Shown one piece after another: positions 30,845 to 36,676 of a stretch of 36,676 nt of DNA (position 1 is its first letter; every line of letters begins with the position of its first letter). The stretch is taken from assembly GCA_046565505.1 (NCBI GenBank), contig JBKHYJ010000002.1, positions 1-36,676 on the forward strand, written 5' to 3'. Position numbers and translations under genes: made by a program. Origin of the DNA: JBKHYJ01 sp046565505 (GTDB taxonomy: Bacteria; Acidobacteriota; Blastocatellia; UBA7656). A model generated the notes under the pieces. That model was not told the origin of the DNA. It saw only the letters and a program-made list of their open reading frames with translations, and did not search any database.

Positions 30845-32119
30845 TCAATCCGAGGGGCTTTCGCGGGGCTGATTCGATGGCTTGTAGAGCACCTGCACTA
30901 CCGTGTGGCGCGTGTAATCGGCGAGGGCGTCTTCGGTCCTGGTCACGGGCACGGGGCCGCCCTCTTCTGTTATCACATCCACTACGAATTCGTCCTGTAG
31001 CCTGCGGTACGCGTTCACGTTACCTGCCGAGTTGAATACGGCGAACAGCAGCGGCCCGCGCGACCTGGTGTATGCTATGCCTACCAGTGTGCTAACGCCC
31101 TTTTCGAGCGAGACGAGCGTGCCGGTCTTGGCGATGACAGAGCCTCGAACGTCGTCGCGGCTGAACCTCGCCCGCAGAGTGCCCGAATCGACCCCCGCGA
31201 CGGGCATCAGGTCTTCAGGCTTGAGCGAGTAGCCGCTAAGCACCTTTATTAATGCCCGCAAAACTTTCAGCGTGGCCCTCGGCGTGATGCGGTTGAAGTC
31301 CAGGCCCGAGGTACGGCCCACGTAAATTTCGCTTTCGGGCAGCCCCAGGTTCTTGATGAGAAACTCTTGGACCCCGCCCGGCCCCCCGACCGATTCGCCT
31401 ATGACTTCCGCGACCGCGTTGCTGCTGTGCGCGTTTTGATAAAACAGCAGGTGTATGAGTTCTTCGGAGTAGTGCGAGACGAGGAGAGTGCCGGATTTGT
31501 CGCCGAAGACCGTCTGACCGTCTACCTTGATCCCGGCGCGCTCGAAGGCCGCGCGCAGCTTTGAGGCCGAAGTCTCGCGGGACAGGTTTGAATGGTAGCC
31601 CGTCGCGAAATAATAAAAAGGCCCGCAGATTCTGAGCGCCCCCGTCACGCGCGATATTCCGAGACGCGACAGCTCGCCCGCGACTTCCTGAGCGTCCTCC
31701 GCCGAAAACATCGGGTCGGCGTTGCCCTCGACTACGAGGTCGCCTTCCAGCTTTCGCGCATGTGAGTCGATCCGGCCATCGGCCAGAATATTCGTCCGGT
31801 ATCGGTAATCCGGCTTGAGCTTCGCGAGCGCCGCCAGTGAAGTCGCCAGTTTCATGACGGAAGCGGGGTTGAACGTAACGTCCGCGTTATGCGAGGCGAA
31901 GGTCAACCGCCCATCGAGCGATTCGATGAGCACTCCCTGGTCGTCGAGGCTCTGGGCGCGCGCGATAAGAGTTTCCTTGTACTGTTCGAGGGCCTGAAGC
32001 GCGACTTGCTGTGCTTCAGCCGGGGCCGGGGCGACTTTAAAATCGGCGGCCGTCCACAGCTCGCGGACATGAATGGGTAAAAGCAGTATGATAAGAGGAA
32101 GAAGGATTATTTTTTTCAA
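30845..32119 (-). CDS. dacB: D-alanyl-D-alanine carboxypeptidase/endopeptidase, PBP4 (S13) type
   Basis: A 424-residue penicillin-binding protein that trims or cleaves peptidoglycan cross-links in the periplasm. The three active-site motifs are clear: SVMK (SxxK) in FNPASVMKLATSLAAL, SSN in NAHSSNAVAEVIGES, and KTG in VIAKTGTLVSLEKG. ALRICGPFYYFATGYHSN lies in the S13 insert. I choose TTG 32119 because it starts a normal signal peptide (KKIILLPLIILLLPIHV) and AGAGGGGA stands 11 bases before it. ATG 32224 in the same frame would put 35 charged residues ahead of the signal. The tail VLYKPSNQPRESPSD is hydrophilic. Confidence 0.9.
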   Translation of the reverse strand: MKKIILLPLIILLLPIHVRELWTAADFKVAPAPAEAQQVALQALEQYKETLIARAQSLDDQGVLIESLDGRLTFASHNADVTFNPASVMKLATSLAALAKLKPDYRYRTNILADGRIDSHARKLEGDLVVEGNADPMFSAEDAQEVAGELSRLGISRVTGALRICGPFYYFATGYHSNLSRETSASKLRAAFERAGIKVDGQTVFGDKSGTLLVSHYSEELIHLLFYQNAHSSNAVAEVIGESVGGPGGVQEFLIKNLGLPESEIYVGRTSGLDFNRITPRATLKVLRALIKVLSGYSLKPEDLMPVAGVDSGTLRARFSRDDVRGSVIAKTGTLVSLEKGVSTLVGIAYTRSRGPLLFAVFNSAGNVNAYRRLQDEFVVDVITEEGGPVPVTRTEDALADYTRHTVVQVLYKPSNQPRESPSD

Positions 32120-32243
32120 CGCTTCGGCTGTCCCCTCTGCTTCGGCTACTCGACTCACCAAACCCACGTCGAAAATCTTCCAGCGCGCAAAAGCGGTGTG
32201 GGCGCGTTCTATGCCCGGCCCCATGCTCTTATTTCATGCGACA

Positions 32244-32272
32244 GACTAAGCGAAAACCGGAGTTAATTGCAA
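32244..32272 (-). promoter_or_regulatory. Possible promoter for the dacB-like gene
   Basis: On the minus strand TTGCAA (32272-32267) and TTAGTC (32249-32244) have a 17-base spacer. The -10 match is weak. It lies just beyond the E1 terminator, so a separate transcript is plausible. Confidence 0.3.
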
Positions 32273-32290
32273 TGCCCGTGCCGAAAAAAA

Positions 32291-32312
32291 AGGCGGCTCG
32301 CAAAAGCCGCCT
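32291..32312 (-). terminator. Strong Rho-independent terminator of the E1 gene
   Basis: On the minus strand AGGCGGCT (32312-32305) pairs with AGCCGCCT (32298-32291) across a 6-base loop, and is followed by an unbroken run of eight T. The arms lie 31-52 bases after the E1 stop. This is the most typical intrinsic terminator in the window. Confidence 0.9.
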
Positions 32313-32342
32313 CCGCGTTCATAGCTTGATTTAAACGAGAAA

Positions 32343-34412
32343 TTAATACTTCGCAAGCTCCAGGGCCTTCTCGTAAATCCTCTCCGCTTGAGGCAGTACG
32401 GCGCGCTCAAGAATCTTGGAGAAAGGCACGGGGCTGTATGAAGCACCTATGCGCATGATGGGGCCGTCCAGGCAGTCGAAGCACTTCTCGGCTATCTGCG
32501 CGACTATCTCGCCGCCGAACCCCGTGAACTCCTTATCCTCATGCACGACGAGGGCTTTAGAGGTCTTGCGGACGGAGTTGACAATAGCTTCCACGTCCAG
32601 AGGCACGAGCGACCGCAGGTCTATGACTTCGGCCTCGATTCCCTGCTCTTCCTTCAACTGGGTGGCGGCGCGCAAACTCCAGTGCACCGTGGTGCCGTAA
32701 GTAATGATCGATAGGTCCGTGCCCTCGCGGCGGACGCGCGCCTTCCCGAACGGAATCTCGTAACCCTCGCCCGGGTTCGGCGCTTTGGCGAATACCTGGT
32801 TATAGAGGTACTTTGGCTCCAGGAAGAACGTTATGCCGCGGCTGCGCATGGCATGGCGCAGCAAGCCCACGGCGTCATCGGCGAAAGATGGCATCACGAC
32901 GCGCAGCCCCGGCAGCGCGCCGAGCACTCTTTCGAGCGTCTGCGAGTGGTACAGCCCGCCGGCTATGTACCCGCCCGAGGAAAGTCGAGCCACGATGTTT
33001 GGCACGAACTGCCCGTTCGAGCGGAAGTAATCGTGCGACGTGTCAACGACTTGCTCCATCGCGGGCCAGAGGTAATCGGCGAACTGGGCCGCCTCGACGA
33101 CGACCCATATGTCGTCGCGGAACCGCGAGAAGCCGTTGGCGGTGCCGACGATGTAATCTTCCGCGATGGGCGCGTTAAAGACGCGGCTCGGCCCGAACTC
33201 CTGCTGCATCCCCTTGGTCGCGTTGAAGACGCCGCCCTTGTCTTTCGACGCTACGTCTTGCCCCCAGAGGAACGTATTAGGGTTGCGGCGGAATTCCGAT
33301 TTCAAAGTCTCGTTGATCGCGCCGAGCAAAGTGATTGGCTGGCCGTTTTCGGCCGGGACCATTGCTTCCGAAGCGACAGGGGCTTCCTCCGGGACGACAT
33401 ACAGAGTGGCGGTCTTAGGGTCCGGGTCGGGCGAGGCCTCCGCCTTCTCCGCCGCCTCATCGACTGCCGCCTTGTTCTCTTCCTCGATGGCGAGCAAGGT
33501 CACCTCTTCGACCTCCTCGACGTTGAGCAGGTGGAGGCGAAGGCGCTCGTAAGGGTCGTACGTGCGGGCGTCGGCTAGCTCCTCGGCCGTGCGGTACAGC
33601 TCGTGCCGGTCCGAATTCGAGTGCGCGTTTATCCTCTCGCAGAACGCATGTATCAGGACGGGGCCATTGCCATTATGAACAAGGTCCGTCGCGCGGCGCA
33701 TCGCCTGCGTCGCGTCAAAAGGGTTCGTGCCATCGCAATTGATTATCGTAAGGCCCCTGAGCCCGCGATAGTTTTCAGAGACTATGGGGTTGGCCGTCTG
33801 CTCGCTCACGGGGACGGATATGCCGTAACCATTGTTCTGCACTACGAAGACGACAGGCAGGTTCTCGCGGCTCGCGCCATTGAGGGCCTCAAAGACGTAG
33901 CCTTCTGAACAGGAAGACTCGCCCTGGCTCGAAAACACGATTGACTCCGCGTCGTAATACTTGACGGCGCGCGCCAGGCCCGCCGCATGCTGCGTATGAT
34001 TGCCGGTCGCCGAAGAGACGTTCCATATGCCTATGGGTATCTTCGCGAAGTGATTGCTCATGTGCCGCCCGCCCGACGCCACGTCTTGCGCCTTAGACAG
34101 GCCGTTAAGGATAATCTCGTAAGGCGTGATGCCCGCCGCCAGGCAAGTCAACATGTCACGGTAGTATGGAAACAGGTGATCTTTGTTCGGGCGGAAAGCG
34201 AGGCCGAGGGCCACCTGTATCCCATCGTGTCCCGCGTGCGAAGCGTGATAAGACCACCCCTTGGCTTGCCTCAGGTAATTTCGCGCCTTATCGTCGAGCA
34301 GCCGGCCTAAATGGATCAGCCTGTACCATTCCAACTGCTTTTCGATCTCCACCGTGCCCGGAGCGTCCGCCAGGGGCTTGAAAGGAAGCCGGTCTATTGC
34401 ATTTGAACTCAT
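32343..34412 (-). CDS. 2-oxoacid dehydrogenase E1, alpha and beta subunits fused
   Basis: A 689-residue fusion of the two thiamine-diphosphate E1 chains. The alpha half (about 25-295) shows YRLIHLGRLLDDKARN, then the cofactor-binding pattern G164-E165, 27 residues, N193-N194. GE replaces the usual GD. An acidic Ala/Glu/Pro-rich linker runs from about 295 to 350. The beta half then begins (ITLLGAINETLKSEF, FGPSRVFNAPIAEDYIVGTANG, EAAQFADYLWPAMEQVV) and ends in the transketolase C-terminal domain (EVIDLRSLVPLDVEAI, VVHEDKEFTGFGGEIVAQI). Such fusions serve branched-chain 2-oxoacid or pyruvate dehydrogenase complexes; branched-chain is my preference by sequence feel only. No E2 or E3 gene is adjacent. 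Ends in a strong terminator. Confidence 0.93.
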   Translation of the reverse strand: MSSNAIDRLPFKPLADAPGTVEIEKQLEWYRLIHLGRLLDDKARNYLRQAKGWSYHASHAGHDGIQVALGLAFRPNKDHLFPYYRDMLTCLAAGITPYEIILNGLSKAQDVASGGRHMSNHFAKIPIGIWNVSSATGNHTQHAAGLARAVKYYDAESIVFSSQGESSCSEGYVFEALNGASRENLPVVFVVQNNGYGISVPVSEQTANPIVSENYRGLRGLTIINCDGTNPFDATQAMRRATDLVHNGNGPVLIHAFCERINAHSNSDRHELYRTAEELADARTYDPYERLRLHLLNVEEVEEVTLLAIEEENKAAVDEAAEKAEASPDPDPKTATLYVVPEEAPVASEAMVPAENGQPITLLGAINETLKSEFRRNPNTFLWGQDVASKDKGGVFNATKGMQQEFGPSRVFNAPIAEDYIVGTANGFSRFRDDIWVVVEAAQFADYLWPAMEQVVDTSHDYFRSNGQFVPNIVARLSSGGYIAGGLYHSQTLERVLGALPGLRVVMPSFADDAVGLLRHAMRSRGITFFLEPKYLYNQVFAKAPNPGEGYEIPFGKARVRREGTDLSIITYGTTVHWSLRAATQLKEEQGIEAEVIDLRSLVPLDVEAIVNSVRKTSKALVVHEDKEFTGFGGEIVAQIAEKCFDCLDGPIMRIGASYSPVPFSKILERAVLPQAERIYEKALELAKY

Positions 34413-34558
34413 ATTCGATCCCTCTCATTCATGTTTGAAGGCCCCTTCTCGTCGCGCACCTGGCGCGAAAGTGGACGGAGAACCCGTCTGAAAGCATGCC
34501 TCGAAGCGCTTCGACAGGGTAATCGACTCCATATAAAGCTTTGATGAAAGGGCCGGGG

Positions 34559-34588
34559 CTTTTAGCAGCCCGAAATATTCAAATTCAA
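34559..34588 (-). promoter_or_regulatory. Possible promoter for the E1 gene
   Basis: On the minus strand TTGAAT (34588-34583) and TAAAAG (34564-34559) are 18 bases apart. A second TTGAAT directly follows the first. The leader would be about 140 bases. Confidence 0.35.
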
Positions 34589-34861
34589 CAAATTCTCGCG
34601 CTTTTTCTGCTCTCTACGACTGCACACTTTCGCATTCAGCGAAAGTTAGCCGGCGCTCTATACAGTCAAGTTTTTGCGACTCATGACATCACTACAACAT
34701 AGCAGAAAACGGAGCGCGCGACAATAAGGTGGCTGATCGATTAGCGAATAAATTCGACTCCGATGAGGCGAAGATTTGCGCAGAAGGTACGGGTGGGGCC
34801 TAACCGCTTCCGGGGCGGTTAATGATTGAGTGCTAAGGCCAAGCCTCGACGGGAAATGCAA

Positions 34862-34908
34862 GCGCGGCCGCATCCGGCCGTCGTAGCTATCTAACCTGGT
34901 GGCCGCGC
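34862..34908 (-). terminator. GC-rich hairpin after the DUF5009 gene
   Basis: GCGCGGCC (34862-34869) pairs with GGCCGCGC (34901-34908) across a 31-base loop, just beyond the stop of the membrane acyltransferase-like gene. No U-tract. Confidence 0.35.
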
Positions 34909-34915
34909 GCGGAGG

Positions 34916-36109
34916 CTAAACCTTGATGAAGATTCGATTGCGGTAAAGCAGGTAAACGGGCACGAACATCAGGAGTACGAAAGCCAGCGCGAACAACAGC
35001 GAGCCGTTCATCGGCCCTGCCCACGACGCAAAGAAATTTTCATAGTAATATGGCTGAAGAGAAATCTGTTTCACCGCCCCGTCAGCCTGTGGGGCGCCTT
35101 CTTTGATGAGCCCCATGAGGCGAGCGATAACCCCGGACAGGACGTAGACTGTGATCGCGTTCATCCCGTAAATGACGAATGGCTTAGCCCACCTCTTATA
35201 CCCTTTATAGTCGATGAGCCAATAGCAGAGCGCAAGGAGAAGCAGTGCCATTCCTGCCGTGAAGACCACGTACGAGCTTGTCCAGAGATTTTTGTTTATC
35301 GGGAACCATATGCCCATGATCTGCCCTATTGCCACGCCCGCGGTCCCTGCGACAAGCATCCCGATGGTTTTCTCTTTCGGGCCTCGATTAGATTTAATCC
35401 AGTACCCGGCCAGCACGCCCAACAACGCAGTGGCGATGGCAGGGATGGTGCTCAGCAGCCCCTCGGGGTCCCAGGTCTTAGTCTGCGACCACAGGTGACC
35501 ATGCAAAAGAGTGTTATCAATGTAGGCTGCGAGGTTCCCTTCTTTCTCAAAGTTGCCGCCCCTCCCGACAATGCCAGCGACGTAGTCCTGCGGCGCGGGA
35601 ACGAGTTTCATCAGCGCCCAGTAGATGGCAATCAGTGAGGCGGCCGTCATGGCCTGCGCGCGGGCGGAGGTGAACAGGAATATGAGAGAGGCGAAAAGGA
35701 AACAGACTGCGATGCGCTGAAGGACTCCGGGAATGCGGATACTCGACAGATGAAAAAATGGGAAGCTCGCCAAAAATAGGCCGAGCAAAAATAGCGTGGC
35801 CGACCGCCTCAATACACCCGCTATGATCCTGCCCTTGCTCTCGCCCCGCTCCACCTTTCGCCCTAATGAGATAGGGATCGCTATACCGACTATGAACAGG
35901 AAAAAGGGGAAGATCAAATCCGTCGGGGTCCAGCCGTTCCACTCGGCATGCCTGAGCGGGGGGTAAACGTAAGCCCAACTGCCGGGGTTGTTAACCAGGA
36001 TCATCCCGGCTATCGTGATGCCGCGGAATGCGTCCAGCGATAAGACCCGTTCGGTCTTAGGCTTAGAATCCTGTTCTAGAGCTATTCGTTCAGCTATCGA
36101 AGCTTTCAT
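34916..36109 (-). CDS. HGSNAT/DUF5009-type multi-pass membrane protein
   Basis: A 397-residue protein with about ten hydrophobic helices. RVLSLDAFRGITIAGMILVNNPGSW and HAEWNGWTPTDLIFPFFLFIVGIAIPISLGRK are the family signature of heparan-alpha-glucosaminide N-acetyltransferase-like (DUF5009/YeiB-related) proteins; the His of RHAEW corresponds to the acetyl-accepting His proposed for HGSNAT. The end is LLFALAFVLLMFVPVYLLYRNRIFI. It may transfer acetyl from cytoplasmic CoA to an extracytoplasmic sugar, but bacterial members are little studied. ATG 36109 is supported by GGAGGGG seven bases upstream; the frame is open 57 codons further back without support. It looks lower in GC than the core genes, and lies between a large gap and a tRNA gene, consistent with transfer. 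Confidence 0.88.
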   Translation of the reverse strand: MKASIAERIALEQDSKPKTERVLSLDAFRGITIAGMILVNNPGSWAYVYPPLRHAEWNGWTPTDLIFPFFLFIVGIAIPISLGRKVERGESKGRIIAGVLRRSATLFLLGLFLASFPFFHLSSIRIPGVLQRIAVCFLFASLIFLFTSARAQAMTAASLIAIYWALMKLVPAPQDYVAGIVGRGGNFEKEGNLAAYIDNTLLHGHLWSQTKTWDPEGLLSTIPAIATALLGVLAGYWIKSNRGPKEKTIGMLVAGTAGVAIGQIMGIWFPINKNLWTSSYVVFTAGMALLLLALCYWLIDYKGYKRWAKPFVIYGMNAITVYVLSGVIARLMGLIKEGAPQADGAVKQISLQPYYYENFFASWAGPMNGSLLFALAFVLLMFVPVYLLYRNRIFIKV

Positions 36110-36261
36110 GCGAGGCCCCTCCAGGTATGGGTAAAAGCTCTGAGCGTCTAAGATGGAAAGAGGATTATACCCGAACCGAGTGTGCGGCGGCAGAACTTTC
36201 CGCGCGCGTCTTGAAGGGAAGAGTGCTTGAGACAGTGTGTATTTACGCCCGGTGTGATTGC

Positions 36262-36291
36262 TTGACAGAAGCGGAGTCAATCTCGTACCAT
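36262..36291 (+). promoter_or_regulatory. Strong promoter of the tRNA-Ala gene
   Basis: A perfect TTGACA at 36262-36267 and TACCAT at 36286-36291 with an 18-base spacer. The start point would be about 36299, eleven bases before the mature tRNA 5' end. Confidence 0.7.
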
Positions 36292-36309
36292 TTCACCTCA
36301 AGTAGGCGT

Positions 36310-36385
36310 GGGGCTGTAGCTCAGTTGGCAGAGCGCGTGGCTCGCATTCACGAGGCCAGGGGTTCGAATCCCCTCAGCTCCACCA
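36310..36385 (+). tRNA. tRNA-Ala (anticodon CGC)
   Basis: A complete cloverleaf. The acceptor stem is 36310-36316 with 36375-36381, containing the G3-U70 wobble that marks alanine tRNAs. The D stem is GCTC/GAGC with loop AGTTGGCA. The anticodon stem is CGTGG/TCACG (one G-U), and the loop CTCGCAT has CGC at 34-36. The T arm is AGGGG-TTCGAAT-CCCCT. The 3' CCA is encoded (36383-36385). The CGC anticodon reads GCG, in keeping with a GC-rich genome. Confidence 0.97.
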
Positions 36386-36401
36386 ATCATTTCAAATAGA
36401 T

Positions 36402-36429
36402 AAGGCCGCTATTTCAGCGGCCTTGCTCT
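36402..36429 (+). terminator. Rho-independent terminator of the tRNA-Ala gene
   Basis: AAGGCCGCT (36402-36410) pairs exactly with AGCGGCCTT (36416-36424) across a 5-base loop, followed by GCTCTTTTTC. It lies 17 bases after the tRNA CCA. Confidence 0.85.
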
Positions 36430-36443
36430 TTTTCAGGGTGATT

Positions 36444-36477
36444 TGTAGCAACTACTGTAGCAACCAACGATGGCTAG
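36444..36477 (+). repeat. Tandem 12-base repeat (TGTAGCAAC core)
   Basis: TGTAGCAAC occurs at 36444-36452 and again at 36456-36464 with the same 3-base interval, a twofold 12-base repeat. In one frame it reads VATTVATNDG then stop at 36475-36477, with a stop codon just upstream, so at most it is the remnant of a gene end. It stands 20 bases after the tRNA terminator, in AT-rich sequence. Confidence 0.4.
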
Positions 36478-36550
36478 AATTAGTGAAATCCTCAAATCCA
36501 CTTTCATCGGTCTGGAGTTGTAGGCAAGAAAATGTGCGAACTTTTACTTA

Positions 36551-36676
36551 GAGCCTATCTCTAAAGTGATATTTGATAAGATGCTGTACGAACGAGGATT
36601 AGTCATATGCCCGTACAGCATCCGGCACATTACAAGGATGTGCCTGCCTGGCAATTATCTGACAGCTTCTGGGACA
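36551..36676 (+). mobile_element. Left end of an insertion sequence (IS5-type), cut by window edge
   Basis: GAGCCTATCTCTAAAG from 36551 resembles the terminal inverted repeat of IS5-family elements, and follows TTA, a possible target-site base group. A transposase frame starts 56 bases further on. The other end lies beyond the window, so inverted repeats and target duplication cannot be checked. Confidence 0.55.
36607..36676 (+). CDS. Transposase, N-terminal fragment (IS5-type), partial at window edge
   Basis: The frame opens at ATG 36607 and runs to the window edge (23 codons). It contains VPAWQLSDSFWD, which fits the start of IS5/IS4-type transposases, where a W.L(S/T)D..W pattern begins the insertion-element domain. 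AACGAGGATTAG upstream provides a GAGG ribosome site. Only the first few percent of the protein is visible, so activity and exact family are unknown. Confidence 0.6.
   Translation, partial: MPVQHPAHYKDVPAWQLSDSFWD

Larger units (their letters stand above)
34413..34915. other. Intergenic region of about 500 bases, no gene supported
   Basis: Contains a possible minus-strand promoter for E1 (34559-34588), a perfect 8-bp hairpin ACTTTCGC/GCGAAAGT at 34626-34646, a TAACCGC/GCGGTTA hairpin at 34801-34821 and a GC-rich hairpin at 34862-34908. A 71-codon frame on the minus strand (34658-34873) is Arg/Ser/Pro-rich with no ribosome site and is not credible. The composition is visibly more AT-rich than the flanking core genes. 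Confidence 0.6.

Noticed and set aside
34658..34873. 71-codon minus-strand frame in the large gap
   Set aside because: Arg/Ser/Pro-rich, no ribosome site and no neighbour relation; it overlaps hairpins.
36127..36399. 90-codon frame across the tRNA-Ala gene
   Set aside because: It reads straight through the tRNA and its promoter, has no ribosome site and no motif.
1..36676. CRISPR arrays, toxin-antitoxin pairs, known defence systems, classic riboswitches
   Set aside because: No regular short repeats with spacers and no recognised partner genes or conserved riboswitch cores were seen on either strand.

Overview
The window looks like a chromosomal segment from a GC-rich, diderm, heterotrophic bacterium. 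My best guess is Acidobacteriota, possibly class Blastocatellia. That rests on impression: LolA-like and lipoprotein genes, the fused E1 alpha/beta gene, the twin thymidylate-kinase-like genes and the gene mix. No 16S or other marker that would prove it lies in the window. About 30 protein genes and one tRNA gene are supportable, packed densely on both strands.

Left part (0.1-4.3 kb): five co-directional genes encode a LolB/LolA-fold lipoprotein, a single FtsX/MacB-type ABC permease, its LolD-like ATPase, a small one-helix membrane protein and a periplasmic LolA-like protein. Together they resemble a compact lipoprotein (or other lipid) export route from inner to outer membrane. A strong hairpin separates them from a convergent membrane-anchored J-domain protein. 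Next come a two-helix PLDc_N-like mini-protein, a large perfect inverted repeat, and a 932-residue secreted beta-helix protein with a LamG-like C-terminus.

Middle (8.4-20.8 kb): a probable operon holds a class V aminotransferase, a VOC/glyoxalase-fold protein, polyphosphate kinase 1 and the 2H phosphoesterase ThpR. It is followed by MogA/MoaB (molybdopterin), the redox chaperone Hsp33, and a secreted DUF885 metallopeptidase with a good promoter. Convergent to these are two adjacent thymidylate-kinase-like genes; the downstream one has Arg in place of the Walker A Lys. Divergent from them is an exported thioredoxin-fold protein with a single Cys (CPNS). Then come an orphan ParA-type ATPase and an AI-2E-family membrane protein, both on the minus strand.

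Right part (21-36.7 kb): two tandem S41 (CtpA/Prc-like) peptidases, each with its own promoter and terminator, stand divergent to thiolase, a zinc-ribbon rhomboid protease and 3-hydroxyacyl-CoA dehydrogenase. After these lie a DHH phosphoesterase, an AmmeMemoRadiSam radical-SAM enzyme, a PBP4-type D,D-carboxypeptidase, a fused two-subunit 2-oxoacid dehydrogenase E1, and an HGSNAT/DUF5009 membrane acyltransferase-like gene. The right edge has a tRNA-Ala(CGC) with its own promoter and terminator. It is followed by AT-richer sequence, a short tandem repeat and the left end of an IS5-type insertion sequence cut by the window edge.

Most of this is housekeeping or envelope biology. The strongest candidates for something under-described are the Lol-like five-gene locus, the Lys-to-Arg kinase paralogue beside its intact twin, and the unidentified domains on the rhomboid and beta-helix proteins. 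No CRISPR array, toxin-antitoxin pair, known riboswitch or defence system was seen.
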